Made by a program: the position numbers and the translations under genes
Assembly (NCBI GenBank): GCA_028554795.2
Contig: CM068842.1
Location: 54,635,608-54,699,607 of the forward strand
Length of the DNA: 64,000 nucleotides
Direction of reading: 5' to 3'
Source of the DNA: Sinohyriopsis cumingii
Lineage: Eukaryota > Mollusca > Bivalvia > Unionida > Unionidae
Part shown: in pieces, positions 23,301 to 38,300 of the stretch
Layout of the letters: every line of letters begins with the position of its first letter
How positions within the stretch are numbered: position 1 is the first letter of the stretch
The notes under the pieces: generated by a model
The model's database searches: none
What the model saw: the letters and a program-made list of their open reading frames with translations, nothing else
Told to the model about the DNA's origin: nothing

Positions 23301-26300
23301 TTACTTTTATTTTCCAATTAAAATATCAGTAGATGTTTAATGGGAAAGTGACTGCTGGTATAATGCTAATAGGGATCAATACTCAATAAACAAATCTGAA
23401 TGTGTTTAAGCATATACGTCATGACAAACCTAGATGAGCCCTAATTCAATATGTTCCTTTTGATCTTTATGAAAATCATTATGTTTCTTTGGTGTTTAGG
23501 ACAGTAGCTATGTCCCGTTTTGCGTTTGGGAAAGTCGTTATGTCCCTTTTGTGCCTTGGAAAGATCATATGGTCAACTGCATCAAAGCAAACATACTAGT
23601 TTAAGTGATGTCTGCCAGTAACAGCAAACAGACAATGAATACCATAAGGCTTTTACAACAGCAAATAGTCACTAAATGGCATGGCATGGCAGATATATAT
23701 GAGTAACATGATGTGAATGACATGGCTGATTGATATGGGTAACATGATGTGAATGACATGGCAGATTGATATGGGTAACATGATGTGAATGACATGGCCA
23801 ATTGATATGGGTAACATGAGGTGAAGTGACATGGCCGATTGATATGGGTAACATGAGGTGAAGTGACATGGCCGACTGAGATCAGTAACATGATGCTAAG
23901 TGACATGGATGATAGATTAACATAAGGTAAGTGACATGGCCGATTGATATGAGAAACATAATGTGAAATGACGTGACCAATAGACATTGGTAACATAAGG
24001 TGAAGTGACATGGCCGATTGATATGAGAAACACGAGGTGAAATGACATGGCTGATTGATATATGGGTAGCATTTAATGCCATTTTTAGTGCACATAAGGC
24101 AATGTATGGCAGACAGACATGGGCAACATAAATTGATGTAACAAGCAAGACAGACATGGTTAACATGATGTGACACTGTTGCTTTGGTTTTAATGCTGTT
24201 TCTAGCACAAGCAAGGCTATATATAGCAGCCAGTGTAACAGGTGGAGGAAGAACCAGGGAAAATCCTGGAAAGAACCACCAACCATTGGGAAGCTACTGG
24301 AAAGCTTTTTCACATAACCACAATGGCTAAGCTGGAGACTTGAACCCAAGCGGACACATAACACGGGTAACATGATGTGATACAACATGGCATATAGACA
24401 TGAGTAAAATAATGTGACATTACGTAACTGATAGACACAGTTAACATGATGTGACATGAATTGATGTAATAAAACAGATATCATTAATATGTAATGTAAC
24501 ATGACTGTCATGATTAACAAGATTGCTGTAACATGGCAAATTGACCTGAGTAACATGATACAATGTAGCATGACAGATAGACATGAGTAACACATATAAT
24601 GTAACAGGGGCATACAAAAATACATATTAATTTTGAAAAATTTAACAGAAGAGTTCTGAAATCATTCATCAGGAAAAACTATTCAACTGATGGAATATGT
24701 CCAATTTTTTTCATAACTGAATGGTGTGTACTTTATGATTCAATTTGACTTTCAGAGTACAAATCATGCCTTTGAAACTATGATGATGTTTTTTTTTTAG
24801 TTTGCTAGACAACAACAAAATCTGTTGTTTTATGAAACATTAGGACACATGAAGTGTATAACATGAACTATGCATTGATAGATAATTAATTTCATCTAAA
24901 CTAATACAAGATTTCATTAACTGATTTTCAAATAAAGAATATCCGTGTCACAAATCTCTCTCCACAAGTTAAAATACCAAAATCTATTGAGTTTCAGAGC
25001 TGGAGAAAATTTTAGCAATTCAGTAGTCTTAAAGTGAAATTACTGATATTAAACCTGTCCAAAATTTAGCACATCAAAGATTATAACCTATAAATTTCCA
25101 TAACCAAAACATCACCTGTTTTGTAACCAAAATGCCAAATATTACAAAATTTATGACCACTCTGGTGGCCTAACAGGTTAGAGCATCCATCTTGGATGTG
25201 GAAGGTTGTGGATTCAAACCCCAGCTAAGTCATACCAAAGACTTTTTAAAAAGGTACTAACAGCTGCCTTGCTAGGCACTCAGCTTTAAGAGGCTAGTTT
25301 TAGGACTGGTCAGCCTGGTGTCAGGATAATGTGACTGGGTGGAACATCATGCTACATGTCTGCAGTATGATGCCCCAGTGCTAGACATCACTATAACCTG
25401 CCACACTGCAGACATCATAATGATCTGACTGAAAAATTCTTAAAGCTACATTAAAAATCCAAATCACACACACACACACATATGAAAATGCATGTTCTAC
25501 GTTATATATGCATATATGATCTGAATTAATACAATAGGTGGCATAGTGATTTATGCTGACTTACTATGGACAGCAATCTGGTAATGAATGGATAAATTAT
25601 TTCTAAAATATATTTAATAATGAAACCAGCTTTGTGTTAAATATATACATATACACAACATATTTAATCATTTAAAAGTCAAATCCAACAGCAAACTGCA
25701 CAGACCCAGATCTGCTGTCACATACTGTGCTGCCAGGTCCAAGTTTATGCAACTTGTTAGGACTAATCTGTAGAACAAAAAACACTGACTCTGACCTGCT
25801 GACACATTATGTGACGGCAGATCTGGGTCTATGTTGACTACAGATGGACTCAATTTTATATGCAAGTATGTATGGTAGATATATTCTTAAAATTATGATT
25901 TTCTGTTTTATACAGATGAAGAATTTTTTTCCCTAATGCCTCTCAATTTCTGTTTATATTAATTGAAGCAGTACCATTTTCAAGCAGATTTACTTATTTT
26001 CCTATGTTGGCATTCAAATCAAAGAACAAGTACTGTCAGTACACTATACTATATGTGCTCACTTGTAAGTCCAGTCCAACTGCCCCCCCCCCCAACCACA
26101 TCCAGATCTGCCTTAGCATTGTGCACCAAAAGTTCTGGGTGTATGCGGTTTGTTAGGAGTGATCAGCAGAACAAACAACATAAACCACGATCTGCTGGCA
26201 CATGATCTGACAATAGATTTGTATCCTATATCAACTCGCTATTTTCCCCAACTAGAATCCTGATAGTTTCACTGAAGGGGGTTTTGTACACAATGAGCAG

Positions 26301-29300
26301 TTTCTGAATGGACAAAACTTATCTGCAGAAGAATGATAGATTGGAAAACTAAATTAAGACCAATGCTTAAAAAGTTGGTATGGCATATGTATAAATATTT
26401 CTTCATATTACATGTCCTTGCAGTCAAACTGAGGGAATACGTTTTGCACAAATTACAACTGTTGACGTGTATATCCTCTACATTCTATGTCTCACCTGTG
26501 ATTTGGCCAATGTAATTCTCTCTCGTAACCATGGTGATCTGGCAGCAACAACGGCCATATGAGCTGGTACTCTCACGCCATTCTGTCCAAAATACATTCA
26601 TGTACACTTCATTAAAGAACAACATAAAATAAGCCACTCCTCCTTCAGCCATAAGAAATATTTTACTATACATTATTCAACCCTCCCTCCAAATGAATAT
26701 AGCAAGAATACATCCACTATACAAATATTTACTTATATACCATGTATCTTTAGTGCCTGGAAAAAAGTAAACAAAATGTGGAAAAATATGAAAGTATCAA
26801 TAAAATCCTCACCTGAATGCATACAACTTAATTTTTTTCTGCAATTTTATGTATTTACTTAAGTATGTCTGGTGTGCCATGTAGTTTACTATTGTTATGT
26901 TATACCGACTAACCAATAATAAAAATATAGGAAACAAATTGTTAATGAAAATAAAAACCTTTATCAGCAAGAGGCCAAAGAGGGACTAAGGTCACTCACC
27001 TAGCTTACAAGTAACTCTAAAAGCCTAAAACCCTGGTGCAAACTTGAAAGGCTTTATGCCAGGATGATTGTGTGAAATTTTGTCAACTTCTATGGACCAA
27101 TTTTCAATTTTGTTTCTAACTCTGACAGCACATTAGCATTAGCTGTATAAACTCTGGGTATATATACAAGCTGATGTAAGAATGCCTTCTGTCAAAAAAA
27201 TTTCAAATTCTGTTTAGAGGTTGTTTGAGACAAAGTCATTTAAAGGTTTTTATATTTAATTCTTTTATGATGTCCATATCTGATGGAAAGGCTTCATTTA
27301 TAAAATTTAAAAGGTTTTTATACCAGGATGCCTTTTATCAAAATCCTGTTCAGTGATTTTTGAGAAGTCATCATTTAAATGCAATGGTGCCAACATTTTA
27401 TGGTAGGCTGACCATCATAACTTCAAAGGTCTTTAAACAATGTCCCCTCTAAATGTATAAGCAACAATGTGTTCATTGAGAATTGACAATATAAGCCCAT
27501 ATTCCAATTCTGATCAAAAACAGATCAAACATCTCTTCCAGAGTGATAATAAGTTCAGATGACATTACACAAGATCTCACTCATTACTGAGATAGCCTAA
27601 AATCTTAATGATCTACTCCAAATCTGAAAAAAACTGGATTACAAACTGGATATAAGATTACATTATTACAATATGGCTTCCAGAGTGGCAACAAGCTCAG
27701 CCAATCAGATACAAGATCAACTCTTTAATATGCATGCATCTTGCTCATCATCACATTTGACAAAATCTCGATGATAAACACACACACACACACATTCCAA
27801 CTTTGAACAAAACTGGATAAAAATATTGCCTCGAGATTGGTAACATGTTCAGCCAATCAGATGCAAGATCACCTCACAAACTGTGTCGACCTTGCTTGCT
27901 ACTGAAAAAGTGCAAGATTTTGATAACATAAGCATATACCTAGTATTTAAAGATGGATCAGAAATTTGGCCTCCAGAGTGGTAACAAGGTCAGCCAACAT
28001 TGCCCCATTAATAGGCATGGATTTAATATCAACTCCATCCAAGACATTGATGACATAAGCCCATATTTTAAGTCTGATAAAAATAGAATCAGAAACATGG
28101 ATTCAAAAGTGTTAAAAGATTGGTCAATCTGGTGCAAGATCACCTCATTAACCACTAGCGACGACTCAACAGGGCAGGAGGTAGTAGCCTACTGCCGAGC
28201 TCTGTAGCGTCATGGTCATGCATGATACACTAAAGTGGGTGGTATTATAGAAAGGTAGACAGATGTAGCTCTACAATGATACCAAATAATCTGGAATATC
28301 TAGTTGCACTACAAAATACAGATAAAAAACTCATTTTTTGGACCTGACTCTTTGTAACACAAAATTCGCCTGTGGTCGGAATCTGATTTTGTGTCCGGAT
28401 TTGGGACTTTTTGGTCTCAGATCTAAGGCAAACTGGTATAAACTGCAAACGGACAGATGAGCCTTTGCAAAAAGTAGGATAAGATGGTCATTTGGAATAA
28501 AGAGTGGTCTCCATACAAAAATAATGGCTCCATTTAGCACCAAAAAAAACTATAACAAAAACTCCAACTTTTATCCTTCTGTTCATGTGCGAGTCAAATA
28601 GCCAATGAAAAACGATGTTTCTAACACAACTAGGCAGTATGTTATTGAAAGATGACCAGAGATTTGGTGTTTTTGAGTCTATTCAGAAATAGCTTTCAAA
28701 ATGTGTTTCCTACTTGATTTTCAGGCAAAAATGACAAAAAGCTCCAGGGGTTAATGTGTTAATATGCATGGATCTCAACCATTATCAAACTCATCAGAGA
28801 TGTTTTCTAATGGTATTAACCCAGATTCCATGTTTGGACAAAACAGAACCAGAAATAAAGACTCCAGAGTCATAACAAGCAATTGCTGATGAATGCAAGA
28901 AAGACAATATATAGTGCAAGGAGACTGTAGAGCCACACCATAAGTTCACCTGGTCTGATGTCCAGGCAAACTAAAAGATGAAAGGCCTATATGCCGGGAT
29001 GCCCTCTACCAAATTTGGTCAAAATTGGTTTTACAGCTTTTGAGGAGTTGGTACCAGATACACAAGATATTTACAACATTACAATGACCATTAACATTCT
29101 TGAGATCCATCCTGACCTTAGACACTTAGATCCACTTGTCTTACATCATGTCCACTTACATTAATTTGGTGACACATCTGAGAAGCTGGTAATACAGATA
29201 CTGTCACATTACAATGACCATTAACATTCTTGAGATCCGTTTTGACCTTAGACACTTAGATCCACTTAGCTTACACTGTGTCCACTTACATTAATTTGGT

Positions 29301-32300
29301 GACACATCTGAGAAGCTGGTAATACAGATATTGTCACATTAAAATGACCATTAACATTCTTGAGATCCATTTTGACCTTAGACACTTAGATCCACTTAGC
29401 TTACACCATGTCCACTTACATTAATTTGGTGACACATCAAAGAAGATGATAATACAGATATTTTCACTTTAAAATGACCATTAACTTCCAAAGATCCACA
29501 AACACACGATTGTTATTCCTATTATAATACACTCTGGAAAATATTGTCAAAAACAACCCAAAATTTTCCACTACACTACATTACAGGGGGATTCATGGCA
29601 TCACAATGACATCAAAGATTTGTCAACAGTTTAACATGGATTTTATTGCAGCACATTGTTACACTGAACCCAACAGAAATCACTTAACATATGCTGAGAT
29701 TTTCAAATTTAAACTTAATTTTCCTTCCTTGTGATCTAAAGCTGTAAAATTTAAAATGATCTGACTTACATTTCCCAAGCTAAAAACCACATCGCAAAAC
29801 TGATGACTTTCCAAGAGTATTCCATAATAATTTTCCTTTCTATGATCTAAAGCTGTAAAATTTAAAATCATCTGACTTACATTTCCCAAGCTAAAAACCA
29901 CATCGCAAAACTGATGACTTTCCAAGAGTCTTCCATAATCATCATGAAGTGTGCATTTTGGATAGCTGGAAAACTGAAATTAAAAACAAGCTTTGACCTT
30001 CATTATTACAACTATACTGATATTACATCCATGACAACACTATGTTTAAGTTCAAAACTCAAATACATACCTGCTGTTCCTCACAATCACATCAAATTTT
30101 GGGTCCAACTACAGTTATCAAAACTTTTTAAGCATCTGATCAGCACTTTTTATATCTTTCTTGCCAATGATATCTAAACAATTCCATACACTTAACTAAG
30201 ACTGCACAAAATGTTCAAAGAAAATGTACTAATTTATTATCCATTGTTACTGTTTATATTTGCTTGGATCCAAATGCAAACTACAATGAGCCAGATCTAC
30301 CATTGCATAACATGTCAACTGGTCTGGATCTATACAGTTTGATAGAACTGAACAGTAGAACAGGCAACACAGACCCTGATCTCATGGCATATTATACAAA
30401 GGCAGCTCAGGGTCTATGCTGTTTGTAGTTGGACCCATTTATAAGATAAAAGAGTATATATGGAAAGTTTGCCATGCATAAACCAATTAGCAAGAAGGAA
30501 GACAATCTGTACTGTTACATGTACAAGATATTTCCCCCCCTACCAACATACCTTTTAGATTGTCTGACCTACATTTTAATTTACATAATGTGGCAAATAT
30601 TTGATGACATGATCTTTTTACCCGCAACATACTGATAATTCTAAACATGAGATCTACCTGGAATCTGTAGATTTCCCCACTGCGAACATTATTGTCCACT
30701 GTACCACCAAAGATGTACATGGCATCAGCAACCACAGCTGATGCATGGAAAAGTCTCCCAGCAGGAACCTTAAGGAGAAAACATTTTAACTTGGAACAGC
30801 AAAATAACAAATTCTAACAACTTATTTTATCTATTTTTGCTAGCTCAGATGGATCTAAGAACTTGGAAGAAACTGCCAATATTAGGTGGTGAACCGCTTA
30901 ACTGGACTGCAATGAAAGTTCTGGTCCCACTTAACTAGACTGCAGTGAAAGTTCTGGTCCCACTTAACTGGACTGCAATGGAGTTCTGGTCCCACATAAC
31001 TGGGCTGCAATGGCAGCTCTGGTCCTACTTTTATAAAACAGGCTCAACACTCATCCTCAACTAGTCAAGATTTTGCTCAGCTGAGAAATTTGATCAAGTG
31101 GCTTTCATAAAACTTGCCCAACACATTTTGTGAAAAGTTCATGGTTGCGAATTAGGTGAACATTTATCTTCTACAATGTAAGCAGCCATCATTTTGTCTG
31201 CTTACCAAGATATATTATTTCACCATTTCACTGAACAAACTTTCCCATAACCACTAATTAGCCTACCATATTTTATTTGCTCCATTCTCTGGGCCAAGGA
31301 CATATAGTTTACATGGTCTGGCAAGCACATATGGTTCTGAAATGGAAAGACACTGAAAAACTCTGCCATCAACCCATAAGATGGGCCAACAGAAGAAATA
31401 TTTTAAAAGTGTTTCAAAAAAAGGATAAAAGAAACAAAAGAATATATAAACTTCAAGACTTTTAGCTGTGCATGATATAAAAAAAAGGTGAAGGAGGAAG
31501 AAACGAATAGGAAACAGATAAATGAACTAGACAGAAAAGTTGAGTAAAAGTTGTATTAGAAAGGAAGTTTGCACTTCAGGCTTGGTTGCATGGAGTTCTG
31601 CATATTTCATTACTGGGAGAGTTTAATTTAGCATCATTTTAATTTTTTTACCATAGTGGATATTCCCAGTCCTTGTTCCTCCAATTTTAACTCCAAAACA
31701 TAAAAAAACTAGAGCAACTATTATGCATAAAAAACTGGAGGTACATCAAAAGTTCAGTATTGCTAATCTTTATGCCTTTGATTTCATATTACAACAACCC
31801 CTTTACCCGAAACTTATAAAAAATATTCACTTATAAGTCCAACTGCAAACTGCACATAGATCTGCCATCACATAATGTGCAAAGCAGATCTGGGTATAAG
31901 CAGTTTGTTAGGAGCAATCGGCAGAATAAACAACATACACCCTGATCTGCCAGCACATTATGTTATTCACAGCTGGGTTAGAATTGTATTTGTTCATATT
32001 CATTAACCCACCCAAAGACAGTGACCCAGTTGTCATAATCCAATATCTGACAAATATAATGCATCTTCTTGCTAAGCATATAATATTTTGGATTTAAAAA
32101 TGTGACCAAAGATAAATTATTTTATATATTTGACCTCTGACATCATCCCAGGAACCCACGGAGAAGAAGTTGATACTTTTCCCACATATTGCTACTATAT
32201 GGGCAAATAATGTATAATTGACAGACCAACAAAATGAATATATACAATTTCTCAAAGTGGATGCATAAAAATATCAATTCTAACACATCTGTGCATATGT

Positions 32301-35300
32301 TGTACTTATTAGTAAAACATCAAAATTTGCTATAGTAAAGTCAATGAAAATCTTCATGTACACTATATACTTGCTAATCTGCATTATGCAAAATCAGAGT
32401 CAACACTGTAGTGGGAGACAACATACAAGTGAATATATATATCGTAACTCTGAAGCCATTTTGGTGTGACAAAAGAAAATTATAAATATATATAACATAA
32501 CATTTCTCAACAAGAATTTTCATAAATATGATAAAAAGGGAAAAACATCTATGTTTTTGAGAATGTAAGTGGCTTTACTATTGCAAATACAGCTGTATGT
32601 ATTTCACCAACTCCGCTAAGATGTCACTGGTAAAACACAATTAACAGTAACACAACCAATAATATTATAAAGTTTGAGAATTGTATGTTCTGTTAAAAAA
32701 GAAATCATTCTTATTACCTGGCTGTCCAAAGATGGTTCAATGACTGACCATGTCTGAGAATCAAGATCATAACTGAAGAAAAAAGCAATGGGCTGACTTT
32801 GTTAAAACTTAAATTAAATTTAAATAAAAATAAAATAAAATAAAATAAAATGAAAAAAATTAAATTAAATTAAATTCCTTTAAGGTCAGTATGAATACAA
32901 GTTTGAGAGTTGAAGCATTTTGGTTTTCTTAAAACTTAATTGTTGTTCTCTTTCATTTCTTAAAGGTAATAAAATGACAAGAATATTCAATTATACAACA
33001 TGTTTTTCTCAACAATAACACAGACCTGTTTACTCCTTTGTGGATACATCACTAGTTCAAAGCAGTCTGTCCATATTTTTCAACAACTATGAGTAGTATA
33101 GCTATTAAGTTAATAGTTCAGCAATAAAAAAGAAACTTCACCCAGAAATACATTTACTGTCTTTCATGACGAATAAATAATTATCTGTTTCTTTTACCAA
33201 AGAAGAAACTCCTTTTCCTAAAACCAGTATCACTCTACCTTTTCTAACTATATTATTAACCTTCCCTTCTGCAATTTCTTTAAATCCTGAATCAGCAGTT
33301 TTAAATCCTGGGTTAATGAATCAGCAGTTTTAATGGTAAGTTTAACTTTTCCAAAAGCTGATATATCGTCACTTCAGCACGAATAATGTGCATTTCGTCA
33401 CTGTCGGAATCTAAATGAATTTACAGAATGAGGACATAGACGTATTTGTGTCTTTTATTTTGGCCCATTCCTTGTGGGATTTGCACTCAACATTTCTTTG
33501 TACGTCACTTCTACCACCATTTGCTACACAAAAATTCAATTCACACACACCACACTGAACATAATGAACTCCTCTGTTTGACTGTTTTATATATGGCCAA
33601 ATATCTGTATCAATCTTTTGAAACTTCTGGCTAGCACCTGACTTTTTGACTTCTTCCAATTTTCATTTCACATGACATTGGTCCACATTTAAAGAAAACC
33701 AATTGCCAATTACTCCCAGCAATGACTGCAGATAGTTTACCAGTTTGTACAGGAACCATTCAATAAGCAATTCTTTGACAATGATCAATTAATATTTTAA
33801 CGAAAAGAAATTTTAGAAGTGGAATGAAACAATAAAACATCATTTTTTGCCAATTCTGTCATTTTCAGTAGTCTTGGCTAGACGACTCATTTTGAGTTGT
33901 TCATATAAAATACAGAGAATCAGTAGGGGTAAACAGGTCTGACATCATAATATGTTTTACCTTATCGTGGGTGAATATAATGGATAAGTTGAGTGTGAAG
34001 GGGAAGTGAGTAAAATGTAATGGATAAATGAAATTTTCATAAGCAAACAACATACATTTCTTGATTTAAAATATCAATAAAGCTTGTCCTTACCTTGGTC
34101 AACAACAAAAAAAGCTATTTCATGATCCACAATAAAATGCTCAACTCTGGGCATGAAATTATTAAAGACTGCAGTGCTATACATTTTCTTATAATGTCTT
34201 GTTTAAAGTGTACCTTATAGGAGCATTCTGAATTGAAATAATTTTACACTGAAGTAGTCCAACAATATCAAGGAAGATAACCACTATGACTATAATTTCC
34301 TTTTTAATATATGAGTTCTGTCCCTTTATTTTTCACAGCCAATAGAACTAAATATAAAAAACAACTATTATTAGAAATACAAACTACACATAGTAACTTG
34401 GAGTAAAGAGCATGCCATAAACTTGAGAGGGATATATATCTCCAAGACAAACAGTGATTCTCATTTTTTTTTAACCACCCAGTTTGAGCCCTGAATAACC
34501 TATATGTTTGCCCAGTGCTTGTGAGCACAAAGATTACATCGGCACAAATGTAAAATTACATTGATCATATGACAATATATTCTGATATTTTGTTTCAACA
34601 TAACATCTTGACAGTAATAAGATAGGACAGTAGATGTATATCTATAAATTGGGGTTAAACACGATTCCCTGATATTTATTCACATCTTTGACCACTCACC
34701 AGTAAAGTTCGCTGGGTAATGTTTGCCCTGTAGCTCCACCAAACACATAAAGATTCCTGTCAAAAGCCACCATTGTGTGGCCATATCTCTTTTCTGGGGG
34801 AGGGGGTGATCCTCGCAAAATGTGCTCTGTTGAGATTCTTGTCCACCTGTATGTTTAAAACACATCTCCATTAAAAAGTGAGAAAAATGGACTGAAATAT
34901 AATCAACATTATACGAGTGACACTTGGTATGAAATTGCTGGTTGGTTTTAACAGCTCTTTTATCACTTGATTTGGCTATATCATCCTGAGGAAATGACAT
35001 CTTAGTATATTTCACAAGGAAACAGCAAGGCAGCCAACCCTGGCTGTTGGGTGGGCATCAAACATGTGACCCTAGGAATATCAGAAACCTGTGGAATAAT
35101 ACTAAATGTGGTCTATTGCATAAATTAATTTAAAAGTTTCAGAAATTTTACGTTAGCCATCTGATGAATAAAAGTTTGAGATTATGTGTGTCACACATAT
35201 ACAAAAGAACTCCGCAGCAGTCAAAGATGCAGCTTCATGACATTGTACTGTATTATGTTACAGTTTGACATAAGTTATCTTTGGACAGGACATTCAAACA

Positions 35301-38300
35301 TTTGACTATTAAATGTGAACGAATATCTTTATATTATAAATCGTTGTTAAATTTGGTGATCTTAAGTGATTTAAAATCATACAAAACATCATCTAATACA
35401 TGTTTGTATGGTACATGCCCATAGGCAAATCTCAAAAACTGAGAGATGGTGCAAGGGAGTTGTGCTCAGTTTGTAATGCTTTCTGTTCTGCTTGTTTCAC
35501 ACCCTATAATCTTAACACAGTAAACATATCAGTACCTTTACTTAGCATTTATATGTACCAGATTTTTGTATTATATAAATGCCCCCAGTTTCTTTTATTT
35601 ATCAATCCCTTATTTCATATGGTACACTCTCAAAATCTATCATTTTCAATTTGTAACAAAAATCATGGAAAGACTCATAATGTGAATACTTACTACTGGC
35701 AGCAAGTTTTGAATAAACAATATCTTATCAACTGCATTTTAATTATAATGTTGTACATGGGATTTTCCAATCTGCAAGACCTAACCTAGGGAAAGGTGGT
35801 TTGAAAGTAAGCTCTTAAGTGTGCCAAATTAAGGGTCACAGCCATCGAAATAGGCACTGCCCTATTCATGACTTTGGCTATGCAAGCCATCAATTCCCAT
35901 GCATGTTCATGCCCATGTTTTCTGCCTGGTGAAATATCACCAAAGATGCCAAGTCCAGCATTGATGATGTTTCTACCATATTCCACACATGGTGATCCAC
36001 CTTCATGGGATCTGTTGGAATCTGTCATTGAAGGGGACACAACAGGGAAGAGGGTTAGAAAAACCAAATTTTTAACCCCACCAAGGATACTTGGATTATC
36101 CACTTGTTGTTCAGAAAAAGTTTGACCCAAGTTTGGAGAATTCTGGCACCAACTGTAAGATTCTCTATGGGCGGTAGGGTAAGTCAGTCACTGGCACTTT
36201 TGTTTCTTTTAAAATTTTTATTAAATTAGTTCCTAGACTAAAAAGTCCATTGAAATCTAAAATAGATTTGTGGCCAAGTCTGCCACTGCTGAATAGAACG
36301 TGACTGCCTATCCATCTACCTCTGATCATCTCTCTCTTGTAACAGAGAATGTTCGGTTCAAAAAGGAAAAGAGGCTATGAAGAGCTGGTGGAGCACCTTT
36401 TTCGCTGCCTGCTTCTACATTTCCTCTATACCTCCACTGAAGAACAGCAGTGAACCAAACAAGAATGAGTGTCAGGCCAAAGAGTAATGCAGTTTCAGAG
36501 ACAACACATGCAGAAAAGTGCCTCATTGTATTAAATTGAGATTAGAAGCTGTTAAGGGTGTTGGCCATGGAAAGATGCACTGCCCTATTCATGATTTTGG
36601 CTATGCAAGCCATCAATTCCCATGCATGCTGATGCCCACATTTTCTGCCTGGTGAAAAATTACCAATGATGCCAAGTCCAGCACTGACGACATCTCCACC
36701 ATAATTCCACACATGGTGATCCACCTTCTACAACAGCAGAGGAGATATTTGTACTGCCAAAATGTTCATTTTGACACTCTGAATGCTGATGTTGTATATG
36801 TCCAAATGTGTGCATTACCAGCATGCAGAATATGATATCTGTAGCAGGTTTCCATGATAAAAATTGTAGAATTACCAAGGTCCTGGATTTTGTCCAAGAG
36901 ACAACTGGAAATGTTGCCAATTTTCCTCATCTGCCAAAGGTTCGCAAAAAGAGCAATTAGACAGTCAGATTCCAATCAATTTTTTCCATGGCTGCCTTTA
37001 AACTGAATTCTGTCCTCTTCATGGTAAAATCAGAGTTAGATAGAAAATCAAAGTTTCCCAACACTCACTGTGAGAGTTGTCCTCATCTGTCAATTGTTGG
37101 GGTGGGTAGTTTTAAGAACAATGTTTTATACATTACTGATAAAACTGTCTACTGATTTGTGGTAAGAGACTCCCAAAACATCTATATTTGGTCATATAGC
37201 CCCTCAAAGGGTCAGTCAGATGGCTGGCTGGACTGGTCTGCAGCTAGGACAGCAAGCAAGAGATGGCTGGTACAGGCCTATTCTATGTCTCTGAGCCCAT
37301 AGCAGAAAATGAGAAAAACAAATTTGTGTGTCTTTCTGGGAGGGAGTGATTTGGGAGGTAGCAGAGCTTATTTCTTAATGTTAATGTGGTTAAGTAATGT
37401 AGTTGACCTCAAGCAACTGTGATGTTAAGAAGTTGCTGACTACAGCAACATATGTGGAGCATTTTGTGGCTCTCTTGCATGCCAATGTGGAGCATTTTGT
37501 GTCTCTCTTGCATGCCTATGTGGAGCATTTTGTGGCTCTCTTGCATGCCTATGTGGAGCAGTTTGTGGCTCTCTTGAATGCCTATGTGGAACATTTTGTG
37601 GCTCTCTTGCATGCCTATGTGGAGCAGTTTGTGGCTCTCTTGCATGCCCTGACAGCTCTTAAGCTAAATGGTTAATCATCTGTCCTGTGAGTGTAGATTA
37701 TACACATCTGTCCTATGAGTGTAGATTATACACATCTATCCTATGAGTGTGGATTATACACATCTGTCCTATGAGTGTAGATTATACACATCTGTCCTAC
37801 GAGTGTAGATTATACACATCTGTCCTATGAGTGTAGATTATACACATTTACCCCAAGTCATGCAGTTATGACGAACATCTTCAGTCTGCTTAAATCTTTA
37901 ATGTGACCATATTAAATCCACTGTATTGTTACCTATGATGAGCAAATTTGTAAGGATTGCTCAAAACGGAGAAAGACACAAACTGAAATGTATCTGTATG
38001 GTCTGTTAAGGAAGAGTACTGACCAGGTACGAGCAAATGCCTTCACTTATGAATTGCAGGGTTAGATATCACTATAATCATGGGGAGACCACTCTCATTC
38101 TGACTTCAGCCTCTACAAGTATACAACATTTCGACACTTTTGTTATGTACATGTGATACCTATGTCTTGATATATTCACATGCCAATGAATACACAAAAG
38201 TAACACTCACTTAGTGCCCTTCACCAACCAGATAATATTATATACAAACGAAAATCTATGTATTACTAAGTTTGTCTTGATCCTTTTCAATGAGCTAAAA

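Noticed and set aside
23601-24625. Reverse open frames of 191 and 247 residues with repeated [13 protein letters not shown]-type text
   Set aside because: Translation of the 36-bp repeat and a SINE; not coding.
29770-29973. Mutually exclusive duplicated exons in LZTR1
   Set aside because: The second copy has no acceptor of its own that keeps frame; splicing to the nearest ttttacag meets a stop. Only alternative donor use fits.
35400-35789. 129-residue forward open frame
   Set aside because: AT-rich, hydrophobic, no motif, no splice or promoter context; consistent with chance.
37453-37650. CRISPR-like array
   Set aside because: Units are contiguous tandem copies without spacers, in an animal intron. 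The same applies to all the other short arrays.
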